Origin: Bacteroides caecigallinarum
GTDB lineage: Bacteria; Bacteroidota; Bacteroidia; Bacteroidales; Bacteroidaceae
Direction: 5' to 3'
DNA: 64,000 nt
NCBI RefSeq assembly: GCF_021531075.1
Contig: NZ_JADYTJ010000002.1
Location: 1 to 64,000, forward strand
Shown here: positions 19,289-28,254 of the stretch, piece by piece
Layout of the letters: each line of letters starts with the position of its first letter
Numbering within the stretch: position 1 is the stretch's first letter
Position numbers and translations under genes: made by a program
The notes under the pieces: model-generated
What the model saw: the letters and a program-made list of their open reading frames with translations, nothing else
Databases searched by the model: none
What the model was told of the DNA's origin: nothing

Positions 19289-20218
19289 CTACAATCCGAA
19301 TCCTTTCCTCTTTTGTTTCTTCTTCCTGCGTCTGCGCAAGAGTTCTTCCTGAGGTAACGGCTCTTCGGAGGCGGTGCCGTTTGTCGGACTGAACAGTCTC
19401 GGTCCCGTACTTTCGAGGAGATGACCTCCGCCCGGTATCCTTTGCTGCACCTTTCGTTCGGATTCCTGTCGGGATTCCGAGGGGTTCCAGCTCAATCGGG
19501 CATTCAGCTTGGCAAAGCTGAACTCCCGGCTGATTTGCGAAGCCTTGAAGGTCTGTCCATCCTTGGTGAACCGGATTCCCTGTATGTCCTCCGTTTTTTT
19601 TATCTCCCTGGTGCGCTTTACAAATTCCAGCCTGATGCCCCGGCGAAGCAGGTAATCGTTGAACTCTTTCCATGTTCCGGAGTGCTTCAAAGCCGCCTTG
19701 ACGGCATTGAAGATTTCGTATTTCACACGCTCCGAAGCATGGAGTTTCTCCACGTTAGTCTTGCCTTTGTCCTCGGCGTATGTCAGCCCGTACCTGTCCT
19801 TAAGCACTTTCGTGGCGATTTCATTACGCTTGTAATCGCCTTGGGAAGAGATTACCTTGCCGTCATATCCGATGCGGTTATAGACCAGGTGGCAGTGCGG
19901 ATTGTCCGTATTATGGTGCCTTACCAGAATAAATTGGGTGTTCCTTATACCCATCAGCTCCATGTATTCCCGGGCTATTTTAGCCATAAATTCATCTGTC
20001 AGCAGTGCCTTGTCCTCCGCCTTGAAGCTCAATGCGATGTGCCCGACAGGTTGTTTGATCTTCGGATTAAGCTCCCGCTGGTAGTTGAAACTGTCCGTTA
20101 TTTCCCGGATATTTCCCAGCAGTACACCGTCGGAGTCGATGATTTCCGCGTTGTCCTTGCCCATCACGTAGCGGATACAGCCGCCGAAGGATTTCCCTTT
20201 CTTGATCTTGCCAATCAT
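19289..20218 (-). CDS. mobB: Relaxase / mobilization nuclease (MobB-type)
   Basis: The 309-residue protein starts with MIGKIKKGKSFGG and a conserved YVMGKDN segment that may hold the catalytic tyrosine. The metal-binding HNTDNPHCH cluster follows (about 125-133), typical of MobA/VirD2-family relaxases of Bacteroides elements. The tail is basic (RRRRKKKQKRK). It overlaps the mobC-like gene by 4 bases (ATGA). It should nick at oriT, for which a hairpin cluster at 20655-20732 is the candidate. No coupling protein or mating-pair genes are in the window, so the element is mobilizable, not self-transmissible. Confidence 0.88.
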   Translation of the reverse strand: MIGKIKKGKSFGGCIRYVMGKDNAEIIDSDGVLLGNIREITDSFNYQRELNPKIKQPVGHIALSFKAEDKALLTDEFMAKIAREYMELMGIRNTQFILVRHHNTDNPHCHLVYNRIGYDGKVISSQGDYKRNEIATKVLKDRYGLTYAEDKGKTNVEKLHASERVKYEIFNAVKAALKHSGTWKEFNDYLLRRGIRLEFVKRTREIKKTEDIQGIRFTKDGQTFKASQISREFSFAKLNARLSWNPSESRQESERKVQQRIPGGGHLLESTGPRLFSPTNGTASEEPLPQEELLRRRRKKKQKRKGFGL

Positions 20219-20589
20219 GACGGCCTCCTTTCTCCGTACCTGTACCGGACTATAATCTCCTTGAGTTTCTGCAGGAGTTCCGTCACCGTCCTTTGGGTAC
20301 GGTGGAATCCGGCCTGATGGGACAGACGGGTCAGCTGGTTCAAGTTGTTTGCCATACCCATAAGACTGCGTATGACGGCAGTTTCCTCGGCAGAGTGCCT
20401 GGCTGTTATCGTCGCCTCAAAGGCTGATATGCGGAGAAATTCCGCCAGCGTGAGGTTAGCCTGCCTGCTGCGTCGGCACAATCGTTCATAGTCTATTTTG
20501 GAGAATTTCACTGTAACGGCTTTGCTGAGTTTGCACACTCCGCTTACCCGGGGACGTCCCCTCGGTCTGTTTTTCTTTCTGTCATTCAT
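20215..20589 (-). CDS. MobC-family relaxosome accessory protein
   Basis: About 124 residues with a basic N-terminus (RPRGRPRV), then a ribbon-helix-helix-like part and the typical MobC segment (GMANNLNQLTRLSHQAGF). It assists the relaxase at oriT. I chose the ATG at 20589; an upstream GTG at 20640 would add 17 residues but overlaps the spacer to the hairpin cluster. It is translationally coupled to the relaxase gene. Confidence 0.85.
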   Translation of the reverse strand: MNDRKKNRPRGRPRVSGVCKLSKAVTVKFSKIDYERLCRRSRQANLTLAEFLRISAFEATITARHSAEETAVIRSLMGMANNLNQLTRLSHQAGFHRTQRTVTELLQKLKEIIVRYRYGERRPS

Positions 20590-20654
20590 ATTTTCTTCGT
20601 TTGATTTTTGATTATTCTTTTTCTCACAATCTGCGACCACCGGGAGCGGATTGC

Positions 20655-20732
20655 CTCCACTCTTCGGGAGTGGAGCGAGGTTTTCGGGATGCCCGAAAGA
20701 TAACCTCGCTAACTCCCAAAACTGAAGTTTTG
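20655..20732. other. Candidate origin of transfer (oriT), hairpin cluster
   Basis: Three consecutive hairpins are seen: CTCCACTC/GAGTGGAG (20655-20675), a nested stem GCGAGGTT/AACCTCGC with inner TTCGGG/CCCGAA (20675-20709), and CAAAACT/AGTTTTG (20717-20732). They lie between the mobC-like gene and the DUF3408 gene, where Bacteroides mobilizable elements keep oriT. The nick site cannot be read off. Confidence 0.65.
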
Positions 20733-20813
20733 TCCATTACTCCGCCAAGGCGGCTGCTGACTGTCTGAATGCTATGATACTTGAAGTCAGTAAGTCTGTC
20801 ATTCCGGAAAATA

Positions 20814-21278
20814 TCACAGTTTTCTCCACTGCTCGAAGTCTTCCGAGTAGATTTCAAGATGCTGCCGGGCGATGTTCTCAAGCAGTCCTGAAACGCTCAT
20901 TTTACGTCCTCCCAACCTGCGGACAAACTCGTCCAGCCTGTCACGTACCTCGCCGCTTACGAACACGGGCTTGCGGTCTTCGATTCTCGGAACCTGAAGA
21001 AAGGCCTTCCGGTATTCGTCCAAGGAAAGTTTCCTTTGCCTGCTGCTTATACGACGTTGAGATGAGAGAACTGCTTCCTCTTTTCCGGTTGATGGTTGCT
21101 GGTTCTCGGATGGAGTATCGGTCTGTTCTACTGTCCTTTCAGACTTTTCTTTCCCGGTATCATTCAAGGATGATTCACGGGCAGTCTCAATGCTGCCATC
21201 TGACGGGAGTATGAGTGACATGTCCGTACCTGTCATAGCCTCCCATTCTTCTTTGGTCAATTTCTTTTTTGTTACCAT
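20814..21278 (-). CDS. DUF3408-family protein of mobile elements
   Basis: This 154-residue protein has a low-complexity, charged N-terminal half and a compact C-terminal helix-turn-helix/ribbon-like part (VFVSGEVRDRLDEFVRRLGG, then SGLLENIARQHLE). This is the DUF3408 pattern found next to mobilization genes in Bacteroidales elements. It is probably a DNA-binding accessory of transfer or partition. It reads toward the oriT candidate and the mob operon. Confidence 0.8.
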   Translation of the reverse strand: MVTKKKLTKEEWEAMTGTDMSLILPSDGSIETARESSLNDTGKEKSERTVEQTDTPSENQQPSTGKEEAVLSSQRRISSRQRKLSLDEYRKAFLQVPRIEDRKPVFVSGEVRDRLDEFVRRLGGRKMSVSGLLENIARQHLEIYSEDFEQWRKL

Positions 21279-21740
21279 ACATTTTTGATTTTAATCGGTT
21301 TACTCACTGGTCTCGGTGCGCACCTTGACTCGTTGTCGTGAGCAAAGGAAATGTGTATAGTGAACAGAATCAAGCAAATGGAGATACCGTGGCAATTATG
21401 TTACCCTATGCACAATACTGATTGGGCGGTCGGTGCTGCCTGCCGTGATTTGCCGGAGTGATTTCTCCATACCGGATTATTCAAGCGGATTCCGTTTATA
21501 AAGAAGGCTCATTGTATGCAGTTGATATGTAACATGATGTCATTCCTGGCAACGCATCGTCACCGGTCTGAAAATCCATTGCAGTATGATTTCTACTGCT
21601 TTTATTTGCAGTGGGAACAGAGAAAACGGTCACGTTTCCTGCCTAGAATAGGACGCTGATATATGATGGAATATCGGCTGTAAAAGACCTGTTCTGTTCC
21701 GAAGATTTGAATATATGTTTAACTGAAAATAAAGAAGACA
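21279..21740. other. Divergent intergenic region of the mobilizable element
   Basis: No gene is supported in these 462 bases, which separate the minus-strand DUF3408/mob genes from the plus-strand excisionase-like genes. It should hold promoters for both directions, but I cannot single out a strong TAnnTTTG element. Confidence 0.4.
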
Positions 21741-22052
21741 ATGGAAATCATCAGCTTTGAAAAAAGGACTTTCGAGGAAATAGCTGCCAAGCTGGATCGC
21801 TTCGTGCAGCGGGTGGAAAGTCTGTGTCGTGAACACGGCGGGAAGGAAACAAGTGAATGGATGGACAACCACGAGGTCTGCCGCAGGTTGCGTATCAGTC
21901 CGAGGACCTTGCAGACCCTGAGGGATAACGGGACGCTTGCCTTTACCAAAATCGGGAACCGGACTTACTACCGTCCTGACGATGTGGAGCGAGTAGTCGG
22001 TAACGTGGAGGACAAACGCAAGGAAGCCCGCTGGAAAGGCAAGACCATTTGA
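21741..22052 (+). CDS. Excisionase-like helix-turn-helix protein (type 1)
   Basis: The 103-residue protein has a coiled N-terminal helix and a MerR/excisionase-type winged helix: WMDNHEVCRRLRISPRTLQTLRDNG, followed by a wing with RTYYRPDDVERV. It is the paralogue of the protein at 39695 (same MEI start and WMDN..VC core). It is followed 16 bases later by a second type of helix-turn-helix protein, the usual pair of recombination directionality or regulatory proteins in Bacteroides elements. Confidence 0.82.
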   Translation: MEIISFEKRTFEEIAAKLDRFVQRVESLCREHGGKETSEWMDNHEVCRRLRISPRTLQTLRDNGTLAFTKIGNRTYYRPDDVERVVGNVEDKRKEARWKGKTI

Positions 22053-22068
22053 ACGAGTTTCAAGAATA

Positions 22069-22401
22069 ATGTATAACCAATATCAAACGCGTATGAGTAA
22101 TGAAATCAGAGAAAAGGACCACGAGTGGGTAAAGACGTTCCACTCGAATTTCGACAGGCTGCTGGCCCTGATCGAAAGGGTGTTGGAGAAACGGCAACCG
22201 TCTGCCTATGGAGATGAACTGCTGACGGACAAGGAAGTGGCATATCTGCTGAAAGTGAGCCGGAGAACCTTGCAGGACTACCGCAACAACGGCATTTTGC
22301 CTTATACACAGGTAGGCGGCAAGATTCTCTACCGGGCTTCCGACATAGAAAAGACACTGATGAAAGGCTACAAGGAGGCATACAGATACAAAAGGAGCTA
22401 A
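22069..22401 (+). CDS. Excisionase-like helix-turn-helix protein (type 2)
   Basis: This 110-residue excisionase-type protein has DKEVAYLLKVSRRTLQDYRNNG and the wing GGKILYRASDIEK. It is the paralogue of the protein at 31274 (NGILPY..GGKILYR core). It is second in a two-gene operon and is followed by a terminator at 22520-22570. An internal ATG at 22093 is a possible start. It is probably involved in excision of, or gene control in, the mobilizable element. Confidence 0.82.
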   Translation: MYNQYQTRMSNEIREKDHEWVKTFHSNFDRLLALIERVLEKRQPSAYGDELLTDKEVAYLLKVSRRTLQDYRNNGILPYTQVGGKILYRASDIEKTLMKGYKEAYRYKRS

Positions 22402-22519
22402 CATCGCAAGCATCCCCCACAAAGAACACACAAGGATTTTGATTTTTCTGGAGGGAGCGCAGTTTGCCGTCTGCCCATTTTATTTGTGTTCCTAAAAAAT
22501 AGCCTTTCCAAATGATAGA

Positions 22520-22570
22520 AAAACAGCATATAGTATTAGACCCTATTTGAACCAATCCATATGCTGTTTT
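22520..22570. terminator. Terminator after the excisionase pair
   Basis: AAAACAGCATAT (22520-22531) pairs perfectly with ATATGCTGTTTT (22559-22570), followed by a T-rich run. Confidence 0.75.
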
Positions 22571-22986
22571 ATCTTTTTTCTTTTTCTTCTGACTTTTCCG
22601 TCAGTCGCTTGTTTCCGCTGCCGTCGGCATTCATTGTACAGACGTGAAAGGGAAAAGGTTTTCGGGCTGAATACGCTCTGAAAGAGGAAGATTCTGCCCG
22701 AAACGGCAAAGCCGCCTGACCTTTTCGCTTTCAATAGAGTCTGTACTAACTTCTATGGACGGCGAGGAAATGGGCGGCTAAATATTTTACGAATATATGG
22801 ATTATGCATAAGATTATGTGTCTTATTTTTATAAGATTTCTCATTTTGATTTAATAATCGAAAAACAAATGCATAAATGGTTGTTTTTTAATTGAATCTT
22901 ATTTATTGTTGATTGTTTTTGGTATCTTTGTGTTAAGATTAAAGGGTTTTGCAATTTAGAGAGTTAAATCGCATCAAAGTCAAATT
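22571..22986 (+). promoter_or_regulatory. Intergenic region with promoter for the Qat module
   Basis: No gene is supported. The last 200 bases are very AT-rich, and a TATCTTTG -7 element lies at 22923-22930, 57 bases before the decayed regulator. The -33 element is not clear. Confidence 0.5.
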
Positions 22987-23163
22987 ATGCTTGTTAGGAA
23001 AAAACGAACAATTAAGTGGCTTACGGATGAATTAGGTAAGAAAACTGCTATTATGAGTAAGTGGTACACTAATGTGTTATATACATTTGATAAGATTGCA
23101 AGATTGTTTGACATTGACATACAAGAACATATTACAGGTACAAATTGGATCTATGACAGATAA
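22987..23163 (+). pseudogene. Decayed XRE regulator before QatABCD
   Basis: A 58-codon frame reads as the middle and end of the same small XRE regulator family as 556 and 8138: KWLTDELGKK, MSKWYTN and FDKIARLFDID. The expected N-terminus (LNRIKV) is readable just upstream at about 22967-22984 but in another frame, and a few residues before the third helix are missing. A frameshift near the A-run at 22998-23003 would explain this. I consider it an inactivated controller; translation of the short form cannot be excluded. Confidence 0.65.
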
Positions 23164-23281
23164 TTATAAATCTATAAACCTGAGTATGATGTCAATTCTG
23201 TAACAGGTTACCGCAGTTTTTCCTCTTTATACAGGCCCCGAAGTAAAATTATTGTTAAAAAACTATATAAGAAAGATATCT

Positions 23282-25120
23282 ATGTGGCCAGATAAAGAAG
23301 CAGAGATTGACTACCTTAATTTTGGATATATGGTAGATATGGTTGTTGATATAGCAACCAATAGGGATCTATCACCTTCAACAATAGGTCTGTATGGCGA
23401 CTGGGGAAGTGGCAAGTCTAGTCTGATGAAGTTAGCTCAAAAAAAGATAGAGGAAAAGAATACAGAAATAGGGGACGAAAAAGATTCGATTAAAACCCTC
23501 TGTATAGAATTTAACGGATGGCTTTTCGAAGGATATGAAGATACTAAGACATCTCTTTGCGGTGTTATATTAGATGCATTAGCTGACGAAAAACGCTTCA
23601 GCAAAGAGATAACAGATTATGCAAAAACACTAATAAAGAAAATAGATTTTAATAAGATTTTAGGAAAAGGTATTAAATATGGATTGGATTTCTTCTTGAC
23701 TGGTGGCATTGGTGCATTGACTGATTTGACTCTCAGTAGTGTACTATCTACTATTAAGACTAATGTTAGCGAAGTACAGGCTAAAGATTTAGAAGAAATT
23801 CTTAACAAGTTTAAGAAGGACGATAAAACACGAACGGAAATTAAGAATTTCCGCGAGGAATTTAAACAACTTCTGCAAAAAAGTAATGTAGAAAATGTCG
23901 TTGTATTTATTGACGAACTTGACCGCTGTCTGCCCGATACGGTTCTCGAAGTGTTTGAGGCCATGCGATTATTCCTTTTTGTAGAAGGTATGTCTTTTGT
24001 TATAGGAGCAGATGAACGCCTTATACAGTATTCAATAAAGAGTAAGTACAAGGAGGTACCAGGCAATAATTTGGATATCGGGAAAGAGTATCTAGAAAAG
24101 GTAATTCAATATCCTTTATATATACCCCAATTGACGCGAGCTGAAGTAAATCAGTATCTTGCTTGTTTATTATTGAGAGAGACCTTGACTGAAAATCAGT
24201 TTAAAGAAATACTGAGTATTATATATACTCTGGCTCCAAATCAAGACTTTTCGATGGAACAGATCAGTGATAAAGCGCCAGATATCGCAGAGAGTTGCAA
24301 AAAAGATATGGCACTTGCGCGACAGATCTCCTCTGTATTGGCTCCAAGCATTAATGGAAACCCACGTCAGTGTAAACGTTTCTTGAATACATTGTATATG
24401 CGACTTAAACTTGCCAAAGCGAGAAATGTAGCTCTTGATAAAAATATATTGGCCAAGCTTATGTTAGCAGAATACTTCAATCCGGAGTTTTTCAAAGCTG
24501 TCACAAAACCTGAAAATAGAGAACTTTTTAAGGCATTTGAAAAAGGAGAAGAATTGAATGATGACAATCCTTTTGCTGTGTGGAAAGAAAAGGATTGGGT
24601 AAAAAAGTGGATGCAAAACGGTACTAGACTTGATGAAGAAAAGTTGGACAAATACGTTTACTTTGCAGATGTTAAAAATCGCTATGGACAATCAAGCCTA
24701 GACATGTTGAGCCCAACTGCCCGTAAATGTTATGAACAACTTGTTGACGGGACTGAAATGAATAGAAATGCTGCCTTAAAATTGGTTGACAAACTTGTAC
24801 CCGGAGAGAAAGCAATCATTGCATCAGAGGTATTTGCTGTGATAGAGAATACATCAACTATAAATGTAGAGGTTTTAAGATCTTATACTGAATTCTGTAT
24901 AAAGGCTGGAATGACAGAAGATGCATTGAAGAAACTTATGGAGCAACCTGTAAGCAAGTACAATGCGGTTGCTTGTGGGCAGTTAGCATCATTTATTTCC
25001 AACCTATCACCTGATAAGGCAACTATGTTTAACGATTATCTTTCGACAAATCCAGAGTTGAAGAGTACCATCGAGAGACAGGCAAGACTAAATTCAATTG
25101 TATCTTCAAATAAAAAATAA
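23282..25120 (+). CDS. qatA: QatA, KAP-family P-loop NTPase
   Basis: The protein of about 612 residues has Walker A GDWGSGKSS (about 39-47) and Walker B VVFIDELDRCLPD (about 206-218), the KAP NTPase signature. I prefer the ATG at 23282 over the upstream TTG at 23252. It overlaps qatB by 1 base. With the next three genes it forms the complete QatABCD anti-phage system, in which the KAP ATPase works with a QueC-like and a TatD-like enzyme. KAP NTPases often have membrane segments inserted in the P-loop domain; a hydrophobic, glycine-rich stretch around residues 139-150 may be a remnant. Confidence 0.92.
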   Translation: MWPDKEAEIDYLNFGYMVDMVVDIATNRDLSPSTIGLYGDWGSGKSSLMKLAQKKIEEKNTEIGDEKDSIKTLCIEFNGWLFEGYEDTKTSLCGVILDALADEKRFSKEITDYAKTLIKKIDFNKILGKGIKYGLDFFLTGGIGALTDLTLSSVLSTIKTNVSEVQAKDLEEILNKFKKDDKTRTEIKNFREEFKQLLQKSNVENVVVFIDELDRCLPDTVLEVFEAMRLFLFVEGMSFVIGADERLIQYSIKSKYKEVPGNNLDIGKEYLEKVIQYPLYIPQLTRAEVNQYLACLLLRETLTENQFKEILSIIYTLAPNQDFSMEQISDKAPDIAESCKKDMALARQISSVLAPSINGNPRQCKRFLNTLYMRLKLAKARNVALDKNILAKLMLAEYFNPEFFKAVTKPENRELFKAFEKGEELNDDNPFAVWKEKDWVKKWMQNGTRLDEEKLDKYVYFADVKNRYGQSSLDMLSPTARKCYEQLVDGTEMNRNAALKLVDKLVPGEKAIIASEVFAVIENTSTINVEVLRSYTEFCIKAGMTEDALKKLMEQPVSKYNAVACGQLASFISNLSPDKATMFNDYLSTNPELKSTIERQARLNSIVSSNKK

Positions 25121-25980
25121 TGGGAACATCAAGTTTATATAAAGGTCCAAAAATTACATCTTTATTACCTTCAGATTACAATCCAGATGTAAATCCAGAG
25201 TTGGATGCACCAGATGAAACAATACCAACAAAAGATGAAGCAGGAGAGGCTGAATCGCAACAGGATGATACTGAAAATGAAGAATCAAATGAGCAAAAGG
25301 AAGACCAATCTAATCAACCTTCTGTCAAATGGGGTACAGTACGTAGCTCGATGAGGAAAGCCATGAATAATAGAAGCAGTGGCAATGCTAAAAGTGCTAT
25401 AAGAAATTACACCAAAGCACTTGGTGGACATACTAATGCCACACGACAAGCTGCAAAGGTTCGCAGAACGGCCGGTATTCTCTACAGTTACTTTGCTGGA
25501 ACGCCAGAATCCATTCATCAACGATTTGTAGATGCAGGGATACGTTTTGATGGAAGGGCTACGAAAGATATCTTTAATGATATATGTGGACTTATTGCAC
25601 CTGTACCCAATGACCTTGAGGATTCTCTGACAAATAAAGCTTTACGTGAAACTTTTGCAGATGTAGCAGCGGACCAAAGCATTGATCTCAATCAACTTGA
25701 AAGCTTCAATGAAGAATTACTGCAACGGCTAGTAGGTGGATTGATAAAACATTATATTTTTGATAAGTTGTTACTACAATCAGAACAAACAGCTCTCAAG
25801 AGTTGTGAACATGTATCAGACTTACGTGAATTAGAAAAATCTATAAAAAAATATATAGATGGGATTGTTGACAGTGTTGTTCCTAATATAATCAAGAGTG
25901 GTTTGAACCCTGAGGACTTTAATAGGGCATTGGAAACGCTATGTGATATTTCTTATCAACAAATGGAGGAACTACGATGA
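25120..25980 (+). CDS. qatB: QatB, Qat system protein
   Basis: This 286-residue protein has an acidic low-complexity region (about 15-70) and a conserved basic segment (WGTVRSSMRKAM, then NYTKALGGHTNATRQA) followed by a helical C-terminus. This is the known second component of Qat systems, with no assigned enzyme fold. It is coupled by a 1-base overlap to qatA and a 4-base ATGA overlap to qatC. Its function in the complex is not known to me. Confidence 0.9.
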   Translation: MGTSSLYKGPKITSLLPSDYNPDVNPELDAPDETIPTKDEAGEAESQQDDTENEESNEQKEDQSNQPSVKWGTVRSSMRKAMNNRSSGNAKSAIRNYTKALGGHTNATRQAAKVRRTAGILYSYFAGTPESIHQRFVDAGIRFDGRATKDIFNDICGLIAPVPNDLEDSLTNKALRETFADVAADQSIDLNQLESFNEELLQRLVGGLIKHYIFDKLLLQSEQTALKSCEHVSDLRELEKSIKKYIDGIVDSVVPNIIKSGLNPEDFNRALETLCDISYQQMEELR

Positions 25981-27275
25981 AAGAGAGTTTTGTTTTTACA
26001 CTATCAGAACATGATAGTTTTCAAGTTGATGGTTCTAGAAAAGTAAACATTAATGATCCAGAAGCATTCCAGTATACATTTTGGAATCCCAAGACTGGTT
26101 ACGGAAAGAAACATATGTACGTTACCCCCCAGCGTTTTACTGATGAAGCTATGGATTTGTTTTATATTTCTCTTATGGTTTTCTGTGTAGATAGAAGTGT
26201 AAGTCGTAAAAAACAGGAAGATGCATGGACTCGAGACCTTGAACTGTACATTCCCGTAAAAGCTTATGAAAAATGGGAACATTGCAAATCTATCTTAATA
26301 AATGCATTAAACTTCCTGACAGGTGACCACTGGGCTATACATTTTAGAGAAAGAGTGACCACAACAGATGATGAGAACAAGTATATAAAGGGAAGATGGC
26401 GTTATCGTCGCTCAGTTAGAAAGATTGATTCTGATATATTTTGCATGCTTTCTGGTGGGTTAGATTCATTCATAGGTGCTATCAATCTGCTCAAAGACGG
26501 GGAAAAGCCTATATTCGTTAGTCATTATGGTGGAGGTAAGGGAGTAAAAATATATCAAGACAAAGTTATCAACTCTTTGAAAACCCAATATTCTATTGAT
26601 TCCAAACGATTCTTCAGGTTTTATGCAGCTTCTCAGAGTGGTGTTGAGGACACGACACGTTCTCGATCGCTTATGTTCTTTGCTCATGCCATAGCTATTG
26701 CTTCAGGTATTGGTCATCATGTAGATTTGTATGTGCCAGAGAACGGTGTAATTTCATTAAACATACCTCTGAGCATTATGCGATTAGGTAGCCTTAGTAC
26801 CCGTACAACACATCCATATTTTATGGGAATGCTACAAAGTCTGTTATCAAAATTAGATATAAACATATCATTAGTCAATCCATTTCAAATGCAGACAAAA
26901 GGTGAGATGATGAGAACCTGTAAAGATCTTGATTTTCTTAATGCCCATTATCAGGATACATTATCTTGTTCGCATCCAGATCAAGGTCGCTGGACTGGAG
27001 AAACAGTGGGACATTGTGGGGAGTGTTTACCTTGTACTATAAGAAAAGCTGCAATAAAAGCCGCAGGACTGAATGATGCCACCGTTTACCGGCATCATTA
27101 TGAAACTGAAATAGGATTTGAATCATTACAGTCTTATAAATTGGGGTTAGCAACACCAAAAGATAGTTATGCAGCTATACAAATGTCGGGACCAATTACA
27201 GACCATATAAATGATTATGTTAGTCTTTACGAGCGAGGTATCAAGGAATTGGAAAATCTAATTAATTCACTTTAA
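25977..27275 (+). CDS. qatC: QatC, QueC-like nucleotide-modifying enzyme
   Basis: The 432-residue protein contains the PP-loop motif LSGGLDSF (about 158-165) of ATP pyrophosphatases and a C-terminal zinc-type cluster CGECLPC, both as in QueC (7-cyano-7-deazaguanine synthase). About 150 extra N-terminal residues distinguish it from housekeeping QueC. It overlaps both neighbours. In Qat it is the presumed base- or protein-modifying enzyme; a housekeeping queuosine role is unlikely given the operon. Confidence 0.92.
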   Translation: MKESFVFTLSEHDSFQVDGSRKVNINDPEAFQYTFWNPKTGYGKKHMYVTPQRFTDEAMDLFYISLMVFCVDRSVSRKKQEDAWTRDLELYIPVKAYEKWEHCKSILINALNFLTGDHWAIHFRERVTTTDDENKYIKGRWRYRRSVRKIDSDIFCMLSGGLDSFIGAINLLKDGEKPIFVSHYGGGKGVKIYQDKVINSLKTQYSIDSKRFFRFYAASQSGVEDTTRSRSLMFFAHAIAIASGIGHHVDLYVPENGVISLNIPLSIMRLGSLSTRTTHPYFMGMLQSLLSKLDINISLVNPFQMQTKGEMMRTCKDLDFLNAHYQDTLSCSHPDQGRWTGETVGHCGECLPCTIRKAAIKAAGLNDATVYRHHYETEIGFESLQSYKLGLATPKDSYAAIQMSGPITDHINDYVSLYERGIKELENLINSL

Positions 27276-27976
27276 TGGAACACCTCTACGACACTCATTT
27301 CCATCTGGATTTACAGAAAGACCGGATTGGTGCTATTTATGAAATAGAAGAACATCAAATTTATACAATAGCAGTCACTAACTTGCCAGACTTATACAGA
27401 AAGGAATCTGGTGAGATAGCAAGCAAGTACATTAGATTTGCACTTGGTTTTCACCCAGAATTGATTCATCATTATAAAAGCCAAATCCCATTAATGTGGG
27501 AACTTTTGCCAGTAGCACGTTATATTGGAGAAGTAGGGTTAGATTTTGTTGATAGGACATACAAAAACGAACAATTAGCATTTTTTAGCGAATTAATAGA
27601 GCGATGTCGTTATGATAAAGACAAAATAATAACCATCCATTCACGGCGGGCTGTTAGACAAGTTCTAAATATAATTGGAGATAGATTCAGGTTTAAACCT
27701 ATACTTCATTGGTTTACAGGAAGCAAGGAAGAGTTATTAAGTGCTGTGGAGAATGGATTTTATTTCTCCATTAATAAATCAATGATGAATACGAAAAAAT
27801 TCCAATCTATGTTTTCATTAATACCAAAAGAACGATTATTATTTGAAACTGATAGTCCATTTCTCTCTTTCCAACATTCTCATAGCGAAACATTGATAAA
27901 GTTGAGACAATTGATTATAGAAGAAAGAGAGGATGTTAATATGTGGAATAATTTTAGAACAGTATTAGAGGGTTAA
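27275..27976 (+). CDS. qatD: QatD, TatD-family metal-dependent hydrolase
   Basis: This 233-residue TatD-like protein has HFH near the N-terminus (DTHFHLD), the metal glutamate in GEVGLDF, the histidines in TIHSRR and LHWFTGS, and the aspartate in FETDSPF. It is somewhat short for TatD. It starts in a 1-base overlap with qatC and closes the operon. It is the presumed nuclease of the Qat system. Confidence 0.92.
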   Translation: MEHLYDTHFHLDLQKDRIGAIYEIEEHQIYTIAVTNLPDLYRKESGEIASKYIRFALGFHPELIHHYKSQIPLMWELLPVARYIGEVGLDFVDRTYKNEQLAFFSELIERCRYDKDKIITIHSRRAVRQVLNIIGDRFRFKPILHWFTGSKEELLSAVENGFYFSINKSMMNTKKFQSMFSLIPKERLLFETDSPFLSFQHSHSETLIKLRQLIIEEREDVNMWNNFRTVLEG

Positions 27977-28211
27977 AAGTTTTGTTTTGTGGGCTTTTCC
28001 TCAATTAATTTATTATCACCTAGTAAGACAATAGCGTTCGATTGAATACAATGTTATCATTAGTTTTTTATTAATATAATTTAATATTAAAAGTACAGAC
28101 TTTCCTATCACTTTTACACTAAGAGATTATGATTGACTCTAAATGTTAACATTCCTTTAGGATAAAGTGTTTTGAAACAATATAGCGATTATGATCACAT
28201 AAAATGCATAT

Positions 28212-28249
28212 AAAACGGAGCTGAATTTTGTTTAGTTCAGCCCCGTTTT
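28212..28249. terminator. Terminator between Qat and the twin integrases
   Basis: AAAACGGAGCTGAA (28212-28225) pairs with TTCAGCCCCGTTTT (28236-28249) with one mismatch. It lies just past the stop of the minus-strand integrase gene. The rest of 27977-28254 is AT-rich and holds no gene. Confidence 0.75.
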
Positions 28250-28254
28250 ATAAC

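Noticed and set aside
19421-20317. A 298-codon plus-strand frame opposite the relaxase gene
   Set aside because: It is a shadow of the GC-richer relaxase and mobC coding strands; its product has no family pattern.
20624-20881. An 85-codon minus-strand frame across the hairpin cluster
   Set aside because: It runs through the oriT candidate and overlaps the flanking mobilization genes in another frame; the hairpin structure explains the conserved sequence better.
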